Origin: Stagnimonas aquatica | GTDB taxonomy: Bacteria; Pseudomonadota; Gammaproteobacteria; Nevskiales; Nevskiaceae | NCBI RefSeq assembly: GCF_003730135.1 | Contig: NZ_RJVO01000006.1 | Coordinates: 124,001 to 188,000, forward strand | Length of the DNA: 64,000 nt | Direction of reading: 5' to 3' | Part shown: positions 45,931-55,544 of the stretch, piece after piece | Position numbering within the stretch: position 1 is the stretch's first letter | How the letters are laid out: the number at the start of each line of letters is the position of its first letter | Made by a program: the position numbers and the translations under genes | The notes under the pieces: model-generated | Told to the model about the DNA's origin: nothing | Seen by the model: the letters and a program-made list of their open reading frames with translations, nothing else | Databases searched by the model: none

Positions 45931-47033
45931 GCCGGACCGGCGTGGCGGACCGGCGACAGCGCCTCGCCGCTATCAGGGTCGAACCAGCTGGCGCGCCCGA
46001 GCGCCAGTCGCAGCGGCAGGCTCACGCCCCGCCCCACCCGCAATTCCGGCTCGGCGCGCGCCGCCAGCCGCTGGCCGCCGGCCTGCAGCCAGACGATCTG
46101 CTGCTCGCCCAGCGGTTCGACCTGCTCCACGGTCGCCTGCAGCGTCGCCTGCTGCGGGTCGTCCTGCGCCCAGCGCGAACCGGGCAGGCTCAGGTGCTCG
46201 GGCCGCAGTCCCAGCACCAGCCGCCGGCCGGCGGCGGCGGGGGCCGGGCTCAGGCGGCGGCTGAGCTGCTGATCTCCCCACCAGAGGCCGCCGTCCAGCG
46301 CCAGCTGCACCTCCAGGGTGTTCATCGCCGGCTGACCGAGGAAGCGCGCCACGAACAGATTGGCCGGCTCGGCGTAGACGGTGCGCGGCGGCGCCAGCTG
46401 CAGCAGGCGCCCCTCGTGCAGCACGCCCAGGCGGTCGGCCAGGGCCATCGCCTCCGATTGATCGTGGGTGACCAGCAACATCGCCGCGCGACTACCGGCA
46501 TGGGCCTTGAGGATCTCGGCGCGGGCGCGCACCCGCAGCTGGGTATCGAGGCTGGACAAGGGCTCATCGAGCAGCAGCGCCTTGGGCTCGCGCAGCAGGG
46601 CGCGGGTGAGGGCGACGCGCTGGCGCTCGCCCCCGGACAGTTCGCGCGGACGGCGCGCCAACAGCGGCGTCAGATCGAGCGTGTGGGCGGCGGCACGGGC
46701 GCGGTCCTCGGCATCGCGGCGCGCCATGCCGCGCGCGCGCAGGCCGAAGCAGAGGTTTTCCAGCACGCTCAGGTGTGGGAACAGCGCATAGCTCTGGAAC
46801 ATCATCGCCACGTCGCGCTGCCCGGGCGGCAGGGCCTGCACCGGCCGGCCGTCGAGGCGGATCTCGCCCGACTGCACCGGGCTGAGGCCGGCGATCGCGC
46901 GCAGCAGCGTCGACTTGCCGGAGCCGGAGGGTCCGGCGATCACCACCCGCTCGCCGGCCGCGACGCTCAGCGTCAAGCCGCGCAGTACCGGGCGGCCGTC
47001 GAGTGCGACGCCGAGGTCGTGCAACTCCAGCAT
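45927..47033 (-). CDS. Carbohydrate ABC transporter ATP-binding protein (MalK/UgpC type)
   Basis: 368 residues. Walker A GPSGSGKSTLL, signature LSGGERQRVALTRALL, Walker B ALLLDEPLSSLD, H-loop VTHDQSEAMAL, then a TOBE domain from ~residue 240. The ATG at 47033 shares one base with the stop of the lipoprotein gene (TGATG). Powers import in the cytoplasm. Confidence 0.93.
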   Translation of the reverse strand: MLELHDLGVALDGRPVLRGLTLSVAAGERVVIAGPSGSGKSTLLRAIAGLSPVQSGEIRLDGRPVQALPPGQRDVAMMFQSYALFPHLSVLENLCFGLRARGMARRDAEDRARAAAHTLDLTPLLARRPRELSGGERQRVALTRALLREPKALLLDEPLSSLDTQLRVRARAEILKAHAGSRAAMLLVTHDQSEAMALADRLGVLHEGRLLQLAPPRTVYAEPANLFVARFLGQPAMNTLEVQLALDGGLWWGDQQLSRRLSPAPAAAGRRLVLGLRPEHLSLPGSRWAQDDPQQATLQATVEQVEPLGEQQIVWLQAGGQRLAARAEPELRVGRGVSLPLRLALGRASWFDPDSGEALSPVRHAGPA

Positions 47034-48448
47034 CAGGGCGCGCCCCCGGCCGCCGGCGGCGGCGCCTTGCGCGCCTGCTCGCGGGCCAGATCCTCGGCCA
47101 GCAACGGCCGGGTGGCGTCGCGGATCTGCCGCGCCACCAGCACCGTGTCGGCGCCTTCCAGATCGGACTCGCCGGGCAGCGGCGGCTCGTAGAACCATTC
47201 CTCCAGCAGCACGTCGGCCTTGCTCTCGATCTCGTGCCAGACCGCGACATTGGGCGTGCGCCGCAGGGTCGGGATGGCGTCGAGGAAGACCTGGGCATGC
47301 GCCGGCTTCTGCGTGGGGTCGAGGAAAGCCGGCGAGTGCGCGACGGTCTTGCGCGAGGGCACAGTGCGGCCGCTCTTGGCGAGGATGCTCTGCCCGGCCT
47401 CCGACAAGGCGTAGGCGACGAACCGCTGCGCCGCCTGCGGCTGGCGGGAGGCGCGCGCCATGCAGTAGGCATCGGCATGCAGCACACCCACTTCCTGCTG
47501 GAGACGCGGCAGCGGCGCGACATCCCAGTCCAGGCCCTTGCCCTGCCCTTCCAGCTCGCGCAGGGTGGCGGTGTAGCGGCGGCTCTGGAACAGCATGCCG
47601 AGCGCGCCCCGGGCGAAGCGGGCGTCGTTGTTCTCGGCCTGGTATTCGATCAGCCGGGGCGTCACCCGGTAGCGGCTGATCAGCAGCTTCACCGCGTTGA
47701 GCCCGAGCAGCGCCGGACCACGGTCGAGGGTGAGCGTGCTGGGCGCCTGGAGGTCATCGACCAGTTCGCCGCCCATGCCCCAGATGAAGGGCGCCAGCCG
47801 GATCAGCAGCGGATCGAGCCCGACGCCGTGGATGTCGTTGCGCTTGTCGCCATCGAGATCGCGGGTGAGCAGACGCGCGGCGGGGATCAAATCCTTGAAG
47901 TAGGTCCAGCCCGGCTGCGGCTCGGGCACCCCGTACTGCTTGAACAGCGCGCGGTTGTAGTAGATCACCAGGCTGGAGACGTTCTGCGGCAGGCACATCA
48001 ACTGCTCGCGGTAGCGGAAGGCCTCCACCGCCGGCGCGTAGAACTCCTCCTCCTTGAACTGGCCGCTGGCGCTCATCGCCGGGCCCAGCGGCAGCAGCAC
48101 GTCCTTCGCAGCGAACTGGCCGAAGCGGCGGAAGTTGAGGATGAACAGATCCGGCGGGTTGCCGGCCGCGAAGGCGGTGGACAGCTTGGCCATGTGGTCG
48201 GCCTGCTTGCCCACCGGCAGCAGTTCGACCTTCTCGCCGGGATGCGCCGCTTCATAGGCGCCGATCAGCTCGCGGTAGCTCTTCAGCTCGGCGGTGTCGC
48301 CGAACACCTGGAGCTTGACCACGGTGGCCTTGCCGGTGGCGGCGGGCGCAGCGGTCTCAGCGCCGGAGGAGCCGCCGCGACCGCAGGCCGCGAGGCTCAG
48401 CGGCAGCAACAGGGCCAGCGCGGCGCGGGAAAGGCAGGAGGCGGACAC
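47033..48448 (-). CDS. Extracellular solute-binding lipoprotein (sugar type)
   Basis: 471 residues. Lipoprotein signal with lipobox LAAC (Cys22), followed by a Gly/Ser/Ala linker and a family 1 solute-binding fold: 'SYRELIGAYEAAHPGEKVELLPVG', 'PPDLFILNFRRFGQFAAKD', 'LPQNVSSLVIYYNRALFKQYGVPEPQPGWTY'. GTG start with GGAG upstream. Ligand probably a carbohydrate or polyol, not determinable from sequence. Confidence 0.9.
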   Translation of the reverse strand: MSASCLSRAALALLLPLSLAACGRGGSSGAETAAPAATGKATVVKLQVFGDTAELKSYRELIGAYEAAHPGEKVELLPVGKQADHMAKLSTAFAAGNPPDLFILNFRRFGQFAAKDVLLPLGPAMSASGQFKEEEFYAPAVEAFRYREQLMCLPQNVSSLVIYYNRALFKQYGVPEPQPGWTYFKDLIPAARLLTRDLDGDKRNDIHGVGLDPLLIRLAPFIWGMGGELVDDLQAPSTLTLDRGPALLGLNAVKLLISRYRVTPRLIEYQAENNDARFARGALGMLFQSRRYTATLRELEGQGKGLDWDVAPLPRLQQEVGVLHADAYCMARASRQPQAAQRFVAYALSEAGQSILAKSGRTVPSRKTVAHSPAFLDPTQKPAHAQVFLDAIPTLRRTPNVAVWHEIESKADVLLEEWFYEPPLPGESDLEGADTVLVARQIRDATRPLLAEDLAREQARKAPPPAAGGAP

Positions 48449-48449
48449 G

Positions 48450-49268
48450 TTAGTTCTCCGGTCGATGATCGAGACTGCGGAACAGGCCCTGCGAGGCGAG
48501 GAACGCCAGCAGCACCGGCAGGGTCAGCAGGGCAGCGCCGGCCATCAGCACCGCCCATTGGGTGGGGCCGAGCAGGTCCAGCGCGTGCAGCAGCAGCGGC
48601 GCGGTCAGCTCGCGCTCGCGTTCCAGATACAGCAGCGGCTCCAGAAAGCCGCCCCAGAACTGCATCGCGGCCAGCGTGGCCACCGCCACCGTGGTCGGCC
48701 GCAGCTGCGGCAGGGCGATGCGCCACCACTGCGCCGGCAGGCTCAGGCCATCGAGCCGGGCGGCGTCGAACTGCTCGCTACCGAGCCGGCGCATCGCCAC
48801 GAAATAGAGCAGCACGAACAGCGGGCTGGCGCCATACAGCGCGGGGGCCAGCAGCGGCAGCACGCTGCGCGACAGGCCGAGCCACTCGAACAACACGAAG
48901 CGCGGCACCCAGATCGCGGTCAGCGGGATGCTCGCCGCCACCACCAGCAGGGCCACCGCGCGCAACTGGCGCTCGGGGCTGAGCCGGGTCATGGCAAAGC
49001 CGGTGAACGAGGCACAGAGCACGCTGAGCACAACACCAGCCAGGGTCAGCGCCACCGAATTGACCAGGCCGCTGGCCATCGGCACCCATTCGAACACCCG
49101 CCGGTAGGCCTCCAGGCCCGGCGCCTGCGGCCAGGCCAGCGGCGACACCGGGATCGCCGCGCCCGGCGTGCGCAGACTGCCGATCAGCATCCACAGGAAT
49201 GGCGCCAGCAGAACCGAGCCCGCCAGCGCCGACCACATCCACCGAAAACCCCACCGAACCCGAACCAT
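48450..49268 (-). CDS. Carbohydrate ABC transporter permease (MalG/UgpE type)
   Basis: 272 residues with six transmembrane helices and the EAA-type loop 'LGSEQFDAARLDGLSLPAQWWRIALPQLRPTT'. First gene of the importer operon, which runs permease, binding protein, ATPase, permease, each overlapping or nearly touching the next. No regulator or sugar-metabolising enzyme is attached. Confidence 0.9.
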   Translation of the reverse strand: MVRVRWGFRWMWSALAGSVLLAPFLWMLIGSLRTPGAAIPVSPLAWPQAPGLEAYRRVFEWVPMASGLVNSVALTLAGVVLSVLCASFTGFAMTRLSPERQLRAVALLVVAASIPLTAIWVPRFVLFEWLGLSRSVLPLLAPALYGASPLFVLLYFVAMRRLGSEQFDAARLDGLSLPAQWWRIALPQLRPTTVAVATLAAMQFWGGFLEPLLYLERERELTAPLLLHALDLLGPTQWAVLMAGAALLTLPVLLAFLASQGLFRSLDHRPEN

Positions 49269-49356
49269 GCGTCGAGTGTAGCAACCGCGCTAGCTCAATC
49301 TGCACATCCGCTACACATAGGCTTGACCAAACGACCGGTCGCGCCGGGCGCCGGTC

Positions 49357-49375
49357 TTTATGGCTTTTTTATGCC
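49357..49375 (+). promoter_or_regulatory. Candidate KdpE-binding site upstream of kdp
   Basis: TTTATGGCTTTTTTATGCC, followed by CTCGTCGCCCG, closely resembles the T-rich KdpE box before E. coli kdpFABC (TTTATAC, T-run, then a C/G-rich flank). It is an AT-rich island in GC-rich DNA about 110 bases before the first small gene. Confidence 0.5.
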
Positions 49376-49386
49376 TCGTCGCCCGC

Positions 49387-49415
49387 CCCCCTCTCGACCC
49401 TTTATCGGGAGGGGG
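49387..49415 (+). other. Hairpin in the kdp upstream region
   Basis: CCCCCTCTCGA and TCGGGAGGGGG pair at 10 of 11 positions around a seven-base loop (CCCTTTA). It lies between the candidate KdpE box and the first small ORF. It could be a leader RNA structure; a -10-like TAATGT follows at 49420. Confidence 0.4.
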
Positions 49416-49467
49416 AGCCTAATGTCATGCCTCTGGCAAGGCCGCCGTCGCGGCCAGGAGCTTTTTT

Positions 49468-49551
49468 ATGGACGACCTGATCTTCCTGGGCCTCGGCCTC
49501 GCCGGCTTTCTGGCGATGCTGGCCTACGCCCGCTACTGCCACCGGAGCTGA
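49468..49551 (+). CDS. 27-residue membrane peptide upstream of kdpF
   Basis: A short ORF with AGGAG seven bases before its ATG. The product is [17 protein letters not shown] and then [10 protein letters not shown]: an acidic start, one hydrophobic helix, and a basic end. It stops six bases before the kdpF ATG. Placement and composition suggest a small membrane subunit or accessory peptide of the Kdp complex. Similar tiny ORFs precede kdpF in other proteobacteria. Not a shadow of any other frame. Confidence 0.6.
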   Translation: MDDLIFLGLGLAGFLAMLAYARYCHRS

Positions 49552-49556
49552 TACCC

Positions 49557-49649
49557 ATGCCGACACTCGACCTCGTCCTCGGCGGCCTCACCGTCGCCGT
49601 CCTGCTGGCCTATCTGGGCTACGCGCTCATCAAGCCGGAAAAATTCTGA
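49557..49649 (+). CDS. kdpF: K+-transporting ATPase subunit F
   Basis: 30-residue single-helix peptide that stabilises the KdpFABC complex. Ends with the typical YALIKPEKF. First canonical gene of kdpFABC, 29 bases before kdpA. Confidence 0.88.
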   Translation: MPTLDLVLGGLTVAVLLAYLGYALIKPEKF

Positions 49650-49678
49650 GGGCCGCAGGCCTTCGACGCGAGACCATC

Positions 49679-51382
49679 ATGACCATCAATGGCTGGCTGC
49701 AGATCCTTGCCTACTTCCTCGCCCTGCTGCTGCTGACGCGGCCGCTGGGCGGCTTCCTGTACCGCGTCTTCGAGGGCGAAAAGACCCTGCTCTCACCGGC
49801 CCTCGGACCGCTGGAGCGCGGCATCTACCGCGTGACCGGCGTCGATGCCCGGCGCGAACAGGGCTGGCTCGGCTACACGGCGGCGATGCTGCTGTTCAAC
49901 CTGCTGGGCTTCCTGTTTTTGTACACGCTGCTGCGCCTTCAGGGCGGGCTGCCGCTGAATCCGCAGGGCCTGCCGGGCGTGTCGCCGCATCTGGCGTTCA
50001 ACACCGCCATCTCTTTCGTCACCAACACCAACTGGCAGTCCTACGGCGGCGAGAGCACCCTCTCCTACCTGAGCCAGATGCTGGGCCTGACCACCCAGAA
50101 CTTCGTTTCCGCCGCGACCGGCATCGCCGTGGCACTGGCCGTGGTGCGCGGCTTCGTGCGCCGCAAGAGCGACAGCCTGGGCAACTTCTGGGTGGACCTC
50201 ACTCGCGCCACGCTCTACGTGCTGCTGCCGCTCGCCATCCTCAGCGCCCTGGCGCTGGTGGCGCTGGGCATGCCGCAGAACTTCGCCCACTACACCGAGG
50301 CAACCACGCTGGAGGGCGCCCAGCAGCTCATCGCCCAGGGGCCGGTGGCCTCGCAGGTCGCGATCAAGCAGCTCGGCTCCAACGGCGGCGGCTTCTTCAA
50401 CGTCAATTCCGCGCACCCGTTCGAAAACCCCAACGCGCTCTCCAACTTCCTGGAATCGCTGTACCTGATCCTGATCGCCGCCGCGCTCACCAACACCTTC
50501 GGGCGCATGGTGAAGGACGAGCGCCAGGGCTGGGCGCTGTTCGGCGCCATGGCCATCCTGCTCGCCGCCGGCATCGGCATCAGCTACTGGAGCGAGTCGC
50601 AGGGCAACCCGGCGGTCGCGGCGCTGGGCGTCGAGGGTCCGAACCTGGAGGGCAAGGAGACCCGTTTCGGCGTCGCCCAGTCGGTGATCTGGAGCGCGGC
50701 CACCACCGCCGCTTCCAACGGCTCGGTCAATGCCATGCACGACAGCTACACGCCGCTCGGTGGGCTGGTGCAGATGCTCAACATCCAGCTCGGCGAAGCG
50801 ATCTTCGGCGGCGTTGGCGCCGGCCTCTACGGGATGATCGTCTACGCCATCCTGGCGGTGTTCATCGCCGGCCTGATGGTCGGCCGCACGCCGGAATACC
50901 TGGGCAAGAAGATCGAGGCGCGGGAGCTGAAGCTGACCATGCTGGCGGTGCTCTGCCTGCCGCTGGTGCTGCTCGGCTTCAGCGCCTACGCCAGCGTCTC
51001 GCCAGAAATGCTCAAGGGGCTCGCGAACGCCGGCCCGCACGGCTTCAGCGAGATCCTCTACGCCTTCAGCAGCGCCGCCGGCAACAACGGCTCCGCCTTC
51101 GCCGGCCTCAGCGCCAACGCGCCGCTGTGGAATACCTTGCTGGGCATCACCATGCTGGTCGGCCGCTTCGCGATGATCGTGCCGCTGCTGGCGGTGGCCG
51201 GCTCGCTGGCGGCGAAACCGGCGGTTGCCCCTTCGGCCGGCACCTTCCCCACCCACGGCGGCTTGTTCGTCGGCCTGCTGATCGGCGTGCTGCTGATCGT
51301 CGGCGGCCTCACCTACTTCCCGGCGCTGGCGCTGGGGCCGATTGTCGAGCAGCTGGCACTGCACGCCGGCCAGAACTACTGA
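49679..51382 (+). CDS. kdpA: K+-transporting ATPase subunit A
   Basis: Channel-like, potassium-selective subunit of the high-affinity Kdp pump in the inner membrane. 567 residues, ten helices. Selectivity-filter segments are visible as '[18 protein letters not shown]', [34 protein letters not shown] and [13 protein letters not shown], matching the four P-loops of the family. Confidence 0.97.
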   Translation: MTINGWLQILAYFLALLLLTRPLGGFLYRVFEGEKTLLSPALGPLERGIYRVTGVDARREQGWLGYTAAMLLFNLLGFLFLYTLLRLQGGLPLNPQGLPGVSPHLAFNTAISFVTNTNWQSYGGESTLSYLSQMLGLTTQNFVSAATGIAVALAVVRGFVRRKSDSLGNFWVDLTRATLYVLLPLAILSALALVALGMPQNFAHYTEATTLEGAQQLIAQGPVASQVAIKQLGSNGGGFFNVNSAHPFENPNALSNFLESLYLILIAAALTNTFGRMVKDERQGWALFGAMAILLAAGIGISYWSESQGNPAVAALGVEGPNLEGKETRFGVAQSVIWSAATTAASNGSVNAMHDSYTPLGGLVQMLNIQLGEAIFGGVGAGLYGMIVYAILAVFIAGLMVGRTPEYLGKKIEARELKLTMLAVLCLPLVLLGFSAYASVSPEMLKGLANAGPHGFSEILYAFSSAAGNNGSAFAGLSANAPLWNTLLGITMLVGRFAMIVPLLAVAGSLAAKPAVAPSAGTFPTHGGLFVGLLIGVLLIVGGLTYFPALALGPIVEQLALHAGQNY

Positions 51383-51399
51383 ATCGAATCCGCGCAGCC

Positions 51400-51417
51400 G
51401 GTGGGCTGAAGCCCACC
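51400..51417. repeat. Perfect 18-bp palindrome between kdpA and kdpB
   Basis: GGTGGGCTGAAGCCCACC is a perfect inverted repeat in the 50-base kdpA-kdpB gap. The same kind of GGTGGGCT/AGCCCACC element is scattered between genes in many high-GC proteobacteria. As RNA it would form an intercistronic hairpin. Confidence 0.55.
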
Positions 51418-51432
51418 CTACGGAGACTCCCT

Positions 51433-53577
51433 ATGAAAGCGCAGAAACAATCCCTGTTCGACCGGCGGCTGCTGGCCCCCGCCATCGTCGATTCCTTCCG
51501 CAAGCTCAACCCGGCTTCGCTGGCGAAGAATCCGGTGATCTTCATCACCGCCCTGGTCGCCGCGCTCGCCACCGCGCTGCTGCTGCGCGACGCCAGCACC
51601 GGCGCACCGGCCCTGGCCTTCTCAGGCCAGGTAGTGGCCTGGCTGTGGTTCACGGTGCTGTTCGCCAACTTCGCCGAGGCGATTGCCGAGGGCCGCGGCA
51701 AGGCGCAGGCCGACTCGCTGCGCAAGACCCGCTCGCTGACCGTCGCCAAACGCCTGGCCAGCCCGGAAGCGGTGACGACAACCGAGGTCCCGGCCACCCA
51801 GCTCAAGGTCGGCGACTACGTGCGCGTCGATGCCGGTGAGGTGATTCCCGGCGACGGCAGCATCGTCACCGGCGTCGCCACCGTGGACGAGTCCGCCATC
51901 ACCGGCGAATCGGCGCCGGTGGTGCGCGAGTCCGGCGGCGACCGCAGCGCCGTCACTGGCGGCACCCGCGTGCTCTCCGACAGCCTGGTGATCCGCATCA
52001 GCGCCGCCGCCGGTTCCAGCTTTCTCGACCGCATGATCGCCCTGGTTGAAGGCGCCGCCCGCCAGAAGACCCCCAACGAGCTGGCGCTCAACGTGCTGCT
52101 GGCCGGCATGTCGCTGATCTTCGTGCTGGCGGTCGCCACGATTCCGGCTTTCGCGGCCTATGCCTCCGCCGGTTCAGCGTCATTGGCAAGTGCGCTGGGG
52201 TCGGCATCCGCGACGCTTCCCGCACCCACTTCGCTGCGCGAAGGCACCGTGTCAGCGTCGCACGCGGGTGGCCCGATCTCGCTGATCGTGCTGATCGCCC
52301 TGTTCGTGACTCTGATCCCCACCACCATCGGCGCCCTGCTGTCGGCGATCGGCATCGCCGGCATGAACCGCCTGGTCAACTTCAACGTGCTGGCGATGTC
52401 GGGCCGCGCAGTGGAGGCAGCCGGCGATGTCGATACCCTGCTGCTCGACAAGACCGGCACCATCACCCTCGGCAATCGCCAGGCGGTCGCCTTCATCGCC
52501 ATGCCCGGCGTCGAGGCCGAGGAACTGGCCGAGGCGGCACAGTTGTCCAGCCTTTCCGACGAGACGCCGGAAGGCCGCAGCATCGTCGTGCTGGCCAAGG
52601 AGCGCTACGGCCTGCGCGGTCGCGACATGGCGAGCGCTCACGCCAATTTCATCGCCTTCAGCGCCCAGACCCGCATGTCCGGCGTCGACATCGACGGCCA
52701 GGTGATCCGCAAGGGCGCGGTGGACGCGGTGGTCGAGCAGGTGCGGCTCGCCGGCCAGAGCGTGCCGCCCGAACTGCTGGCGGAAACCGAGAAGATCGCC
52801 AAGAGCGGCGGCACGCCGCTGGCGGTGGTACGCGACGGCCGGGTGCTCGGCCTGGTGCAGCTCAAGGACATCGTCAAGGGCGGCATCCGCGAGCGCTTTG
52901 CCGAGCTGCGGCAGATGGGCATCCGCACGGTGATGATTACCGGCGACAACGCCATGACCGCCGCCGCCATAGCCGCCGAGGCCGGCGTCGATGACTTTCT
53001 CGCCCAGGCCACGCCCGAGGCCAAACTCAAGCTGATCCGCGAGGAGCAGGCCAAGGGCAAGCTGGTGGCAATGTGCGGCGACGGCACCAACGATGCGCCG
53101 GCGCTGGCGCAGGCCGATGTCGGTGTGGCCATGCAGACCGGCACCCAGGCGGCGCGCGAGGCCGGCAACATGGTCGATCTCGATTCCGACCCGACCAAGC
53201 TGATCGAGGTGGTGGGCATCGGCAAGCAGATGCTGATGACCCGTGGCGCGCTGACCACCTTCAGCATCGCCAACGATGTCGCCAAGTATTTCGCGATCAT
53301 CCCGGCGCTGTTCGTCGCCATCTATCCGCAGTTGAACGCGCTCAACCTGATGGGCCTGCGTTCGCCGCAGTCGGCGATCCTGTCGGCGATCATCTTCAAC
53401 GCGCTCATCATCGTCGCGCTGATCCCGCTGGCGCTGCGCGGCGTCGCCTACCGCCCGGGCCCGGCCGCCGGCCTGCTGCGCCGCAACCTGCTGGTCTACG
53501 GGCTTGGAGGGCTGGTGGCGCCCTTCATCGGCATCAAGCTCATCGACCTCCTGGTCAACCTCGTCGGTCTGGTTTGA
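51433..53577 (+). CDS. kdpB: K+-transporting P-type ATPase subunit B
   Basis: ATP-hydrolysing subunit of Kdp. 714 residues, about 32 longer than E. coli KdpB. Features: actuator ITGESAPV, phosphorylated Asp339 in [10 protein letters not shown], and [21 protein letters not shown]. The extra residues form a Ser/Ala/Thr-rich insert at ~240-278, in the loop just before the membrane helix ending [17 protein letters not shown] (here [13 protein letters not shown]), probably on the periplasmic side. Confidence 0.97.
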   Translation: MKAQKQSLFDRRLLAPAIVDSFRKLNPASLAKNPVIFITALVAALATALLLRDASTGAPALAFSGQVVAWLWFTVLFANFAEAIAEGRGKAQADSLRKTRSLTVAKRLASPEAVTTTEVPATQLKVGDYVRVDAGEVIPGDGSIVTGVATVDESAITGESAPVVRESGGDRSAVTGGTRVLSDSLVIRISAAAGSSFLDRMIALVEGAARQKTPNELALNVLLAGMSLIFVLAVATIPAFAAYASAGSASLASALGSASATLPAPTSLREGTVSASHAGGPISLIVLIALFVTLIPTTIGALLSAIGIAGMNRLVNFNVLAMSGRAVEAAGDVDTLLLDKTGTITLGNRQAVAFIAMPGVEAEELAEAAQLSSLSDETPEGRSIVVLAKERYGLRGRDMASAHANFIAFSAQTRMSGVDIDGQVIRKGAVDAVVEQVRLAGQSVPPELLAETEKIAKSGGTPLAVVRDGRVLGLVQLKDIVKGGIRERFAELRQMGIRTVMITGDNAMTAAAIAAEAGVDDFLAQATPEAKLKLIREEQAKGKLVAMCGDGTNDAPALAQADVGVAMQTGTQAAREAGNMVDLDSDPTKLIEVVGIGKQMLMTRGALTTFSIANDVAKYFAIIPALFVAIYPQLNALNLMGLRSPQSAILSAIIFNALIIVALIPLALRGVAYRPGPAAGLLRRNLLVYGLGGLVAPFIGIKLIDLLVNLVGLV

Positions 53578-53588
53578 GGATTACTCCC

Positions 53589-54164
53589 ATGCGCGAACAC
53601 CTACGCCCCGCGATCAGCCTCCTGGTCCTGTTCAGCCTGCTCTGCGGCCTCGCCTACCCGCTCGCCGTCACCGGCCTGGCGCAACTGATCTTCCCCAGCC
53701 AGGCCGCCGGCAGTCTCGCCAGCCATGACGGGCGGGTGATCGGCTCCTGGCTGATCGGCCAGAACTTCAGCCAGCCCGGCTACTTCCACGGCCGCCCTTC
53801 CGCCGCCGGCGCCCAGGGCAACGACGCCAGCGCCTCCTCCGGCTCCAACCTGGGGCCCACCAGCAAGGCCTTGCAGGAGCGCATCGCCGCGACGGTGGCG
53901 GCGCTGAAGGCCGAGAACCCGGGCGCCGCCATTCCCGCCGATCTGGTCTACGCCTCCGGCTCCGGGCTGGATCCGCAGATCTCGCCAGCGGCGGCGCGCT
54001 TCCAGGTTCCGCGCATCGCGGCGGCGCGCGGCCTCGACGCCGCCAAGCTAGACCAACTGATCGACCGCCAGACCGAGCCGCGCCTGCTCGGACTCTGGGG
54101 CGAGCCGACGGTGCATGTCCTGGTGCTCAATCTGGCGCTCGACGCGCTTGCACAAGAACCCTGA
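53589..54164 (+). CDS. kdpC: K+-transporting ATPase subunit C
   Basis: 191-residue single-pass subunit of Kdp. N-terminal helix LRPAISLLVLFSLLCGLAYPL, then 'GSWLIGQNFSQPGYFHGRPSA' and 'YASGSGLDPQISPAAARFQVPRIAAARGL', the family's hallmark segments. Eleven bases after kdpB. Confidence 0.96.
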   Translation: MREHLRPAISLLVLFSLLCGLAYPLAVTGLAQLIFPSQAAGSLASHDGRVIGSWLIGQNFSQPGYFHGRPSAAGAQGNDASASSGSNLGPTSKALQERIAATVAALKAENPGAAIPADLVYASGSGLDPQISPAAARFQVPRIAAARGLDAAKLDQLIDRQTEPRLLGLWGEPTVHVLVLNLALDALAQEP

Positions 54165-54177
54165 GGGAGCGCCGACC

Positions 54178-54209
54178 TATACTGTGCCGGCACCGATCTT
54201 GGTGCCGGC
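54178..54209 (+). promoter_or_regulatory. Possible internal promoter with 9-bp inverted repeat
   Basis: TATACT at 54178-54183 fits a -10. Directly after it GCCGGCACC (54186-54194) and GGTGCCGGC (54201-54209) make a perfect stem around GATCTT. It lies in the 56-base gap between kdpC and the CNNM-like gene, so it could end the kdpFABC message, act as an operator, or structure the leader of a separate CNNM-kdpDE transcript. Confidence 0.45.
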
Positions 54210-54220
54210 TGTGATCGGTG

Positions 54221-55540
54221 ATGGACGTTCTGGGAAATTCGCTGTTGCTGCTGTTCGCACTGTTCCTGGTCGTCCTCAACGGCTTTTTCGTCGCGGCCGA
54301 ATTCGCCATCGTCAAGCTGCGCGGAACCCGGGTCGCGGAGCTGCGCGAATCCAATGGCCTGCGCGGCCAGATGCTGGCGCGGGTGCACCGCAATCTCGAC
54401 GCCTACCTGTCGGCCTGCCAGCTCGGCATCACGCTGTCCTCGCTGGGGCTGGGCTGGGTCGGCGAACCCGCCTTCGCCAGCCTGCTGGAGCCGCTGCTCG
54501 CCAGCGTCGGCGTCACCGATCCGGAGACGGTGCACACCGTCGCCTTCCTGGCCGCCTTCTCACTCATCTCCTACCTGCACATCGTCATCGGCGAGCTGGC
54601 GCCGAAGAGCATGGCGCTGCGCCGGCCGGAAGCCACCTCGCTGTGGACGGCGCTGCCGCTGTTCCTGTTCTACTGGGGCATGTATCCGTTCATCTGGGTA
54701 CTCAACGCCAGCGCCAACCGGGTGCTGCGCTGGTTTGGCCTCGCCACCACCGGCCACGGCCACGACAGCTACTCGCAGGATGAGCTGCGGATGATCCTGC
54801 ACATGAACCGCGCCGCCGCCGACGGCCCGCACAGTGAAGTCAACCACTGGCTGTCGCACGCGCTGGAACTGCCGGAGCTGACCGTCGGCGATCTGATGCG
54901 GCCCTGGCGCGAGGTGGTGGCGCTCGCCGCCGACGACGAGCATCTCGACCTGCGCCGCACTTTTCTTCAGCACCGCTACAGCCGCTATCCACTGCTCGAC
55001 GCCGCAGGCGAACCGATTGCCGTGGTGCATATCAAGGACGTGCTGCTGATCGGCGCCAGCGACGGCTACTCGCGGCGCCTGCGCGAGGAGGCCAACGAGC
55101 TGATCCGTGTCCACGAGGACGATCCGGTGCTGCCCCTGCTGCGCGAGTTCCGCCAGGGCGCCTCGCATTTCGCGGTGGTCGATGACGGCTTCGGCAAGGT
55201 ACTGGGCTTCCTCACCCTGGAAGACATCATCGAGGCGATGCTCGGCGAGATCGTCGACGAGCACGAGCGCGAGCGCAGCAGCCAGGTGCGGCGGCGCATC
55301 CAGCGGCTGCGCGACGGCAGCCTGCTGGCGCGCGGCGATACCGCCTTGTTCCGCATCGAGCGCGCGCTCGGCCAGAGCCTGGACGGCAGCGAGGACTACA
55401 ACACCCTCAGCGGCTGGCTGATGGCCAAGCTCGACCAGATCCCCCGCGCCGGCGATCAGGTGCGCGCCGAACGCTGGCGGTTTGAGGTGCAGGCCGCCAA
55501 CGGACCGCGCGTCGAGCGGGTCCGCATCCACCCGGTGTGA
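54221..55540 (+). CDS. HlyC/CorC (CNNM/DUF21) family membrane protein
   Basis: 439 residues. DUF21 membrane domain (~1-180) with 'FFVAAEFAIVKLRGTRV' and 'SLGLGWVGEPAFASLL', then a CBS-domain pair (~200-335; 'VGDLMRPWREVVAL', 'GASHFAVVDDGFGKVLGFLTLEDIIEAMLGEIVDE'), and a C-terminal CorC/HlyC domain (~350-430). Related proteins export Mg2+ or other divalent cations, or help resistance to them. It lies between kdpC and kdpD, four bases before kdpD, so it is probably co-expressed with the sensor genes. A GTG three bases earlier is an alternative start. Confidence 0.92.
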   Translation: MDVLGNSLLLLFALFLVVLNGFFVAAEFAIVKLRGTRVAELRESNGLRGQMLARVHRNLDAYLSACQLGITLSSLGLGWVGEPAFASLLEPLLASVGVTDPETVHTVAFLAAFSLISYLHIVIGELAPKSMALRRPEATSLWTALPLFLFYWGMYPFIWVLNASANRVLRWFGLATTGHGHDSYSQDELRMILHMNRAAADGPHSEVNHWLSHALELPELTVGDLMRPWREVVALAADDEHLDLRRTFLQHRYSRYPLLDAAGEPIAVVHIKDVLLIGASDGYSRRLREEANELIRVHEDDPVLPLLREFRQGASHFAVVDDGFGKVLGFLTLEDIIEAMLGEIVDEHERERSSQVRRRIQRLRDGSLLARGDTALFRIERALGQSLDGSEDYNTLSGWLMAKLDQIPRAGDQVRAERWRFEVQAANGPRVERVRIHPV

Positions 55541-55544
55541 GCCC

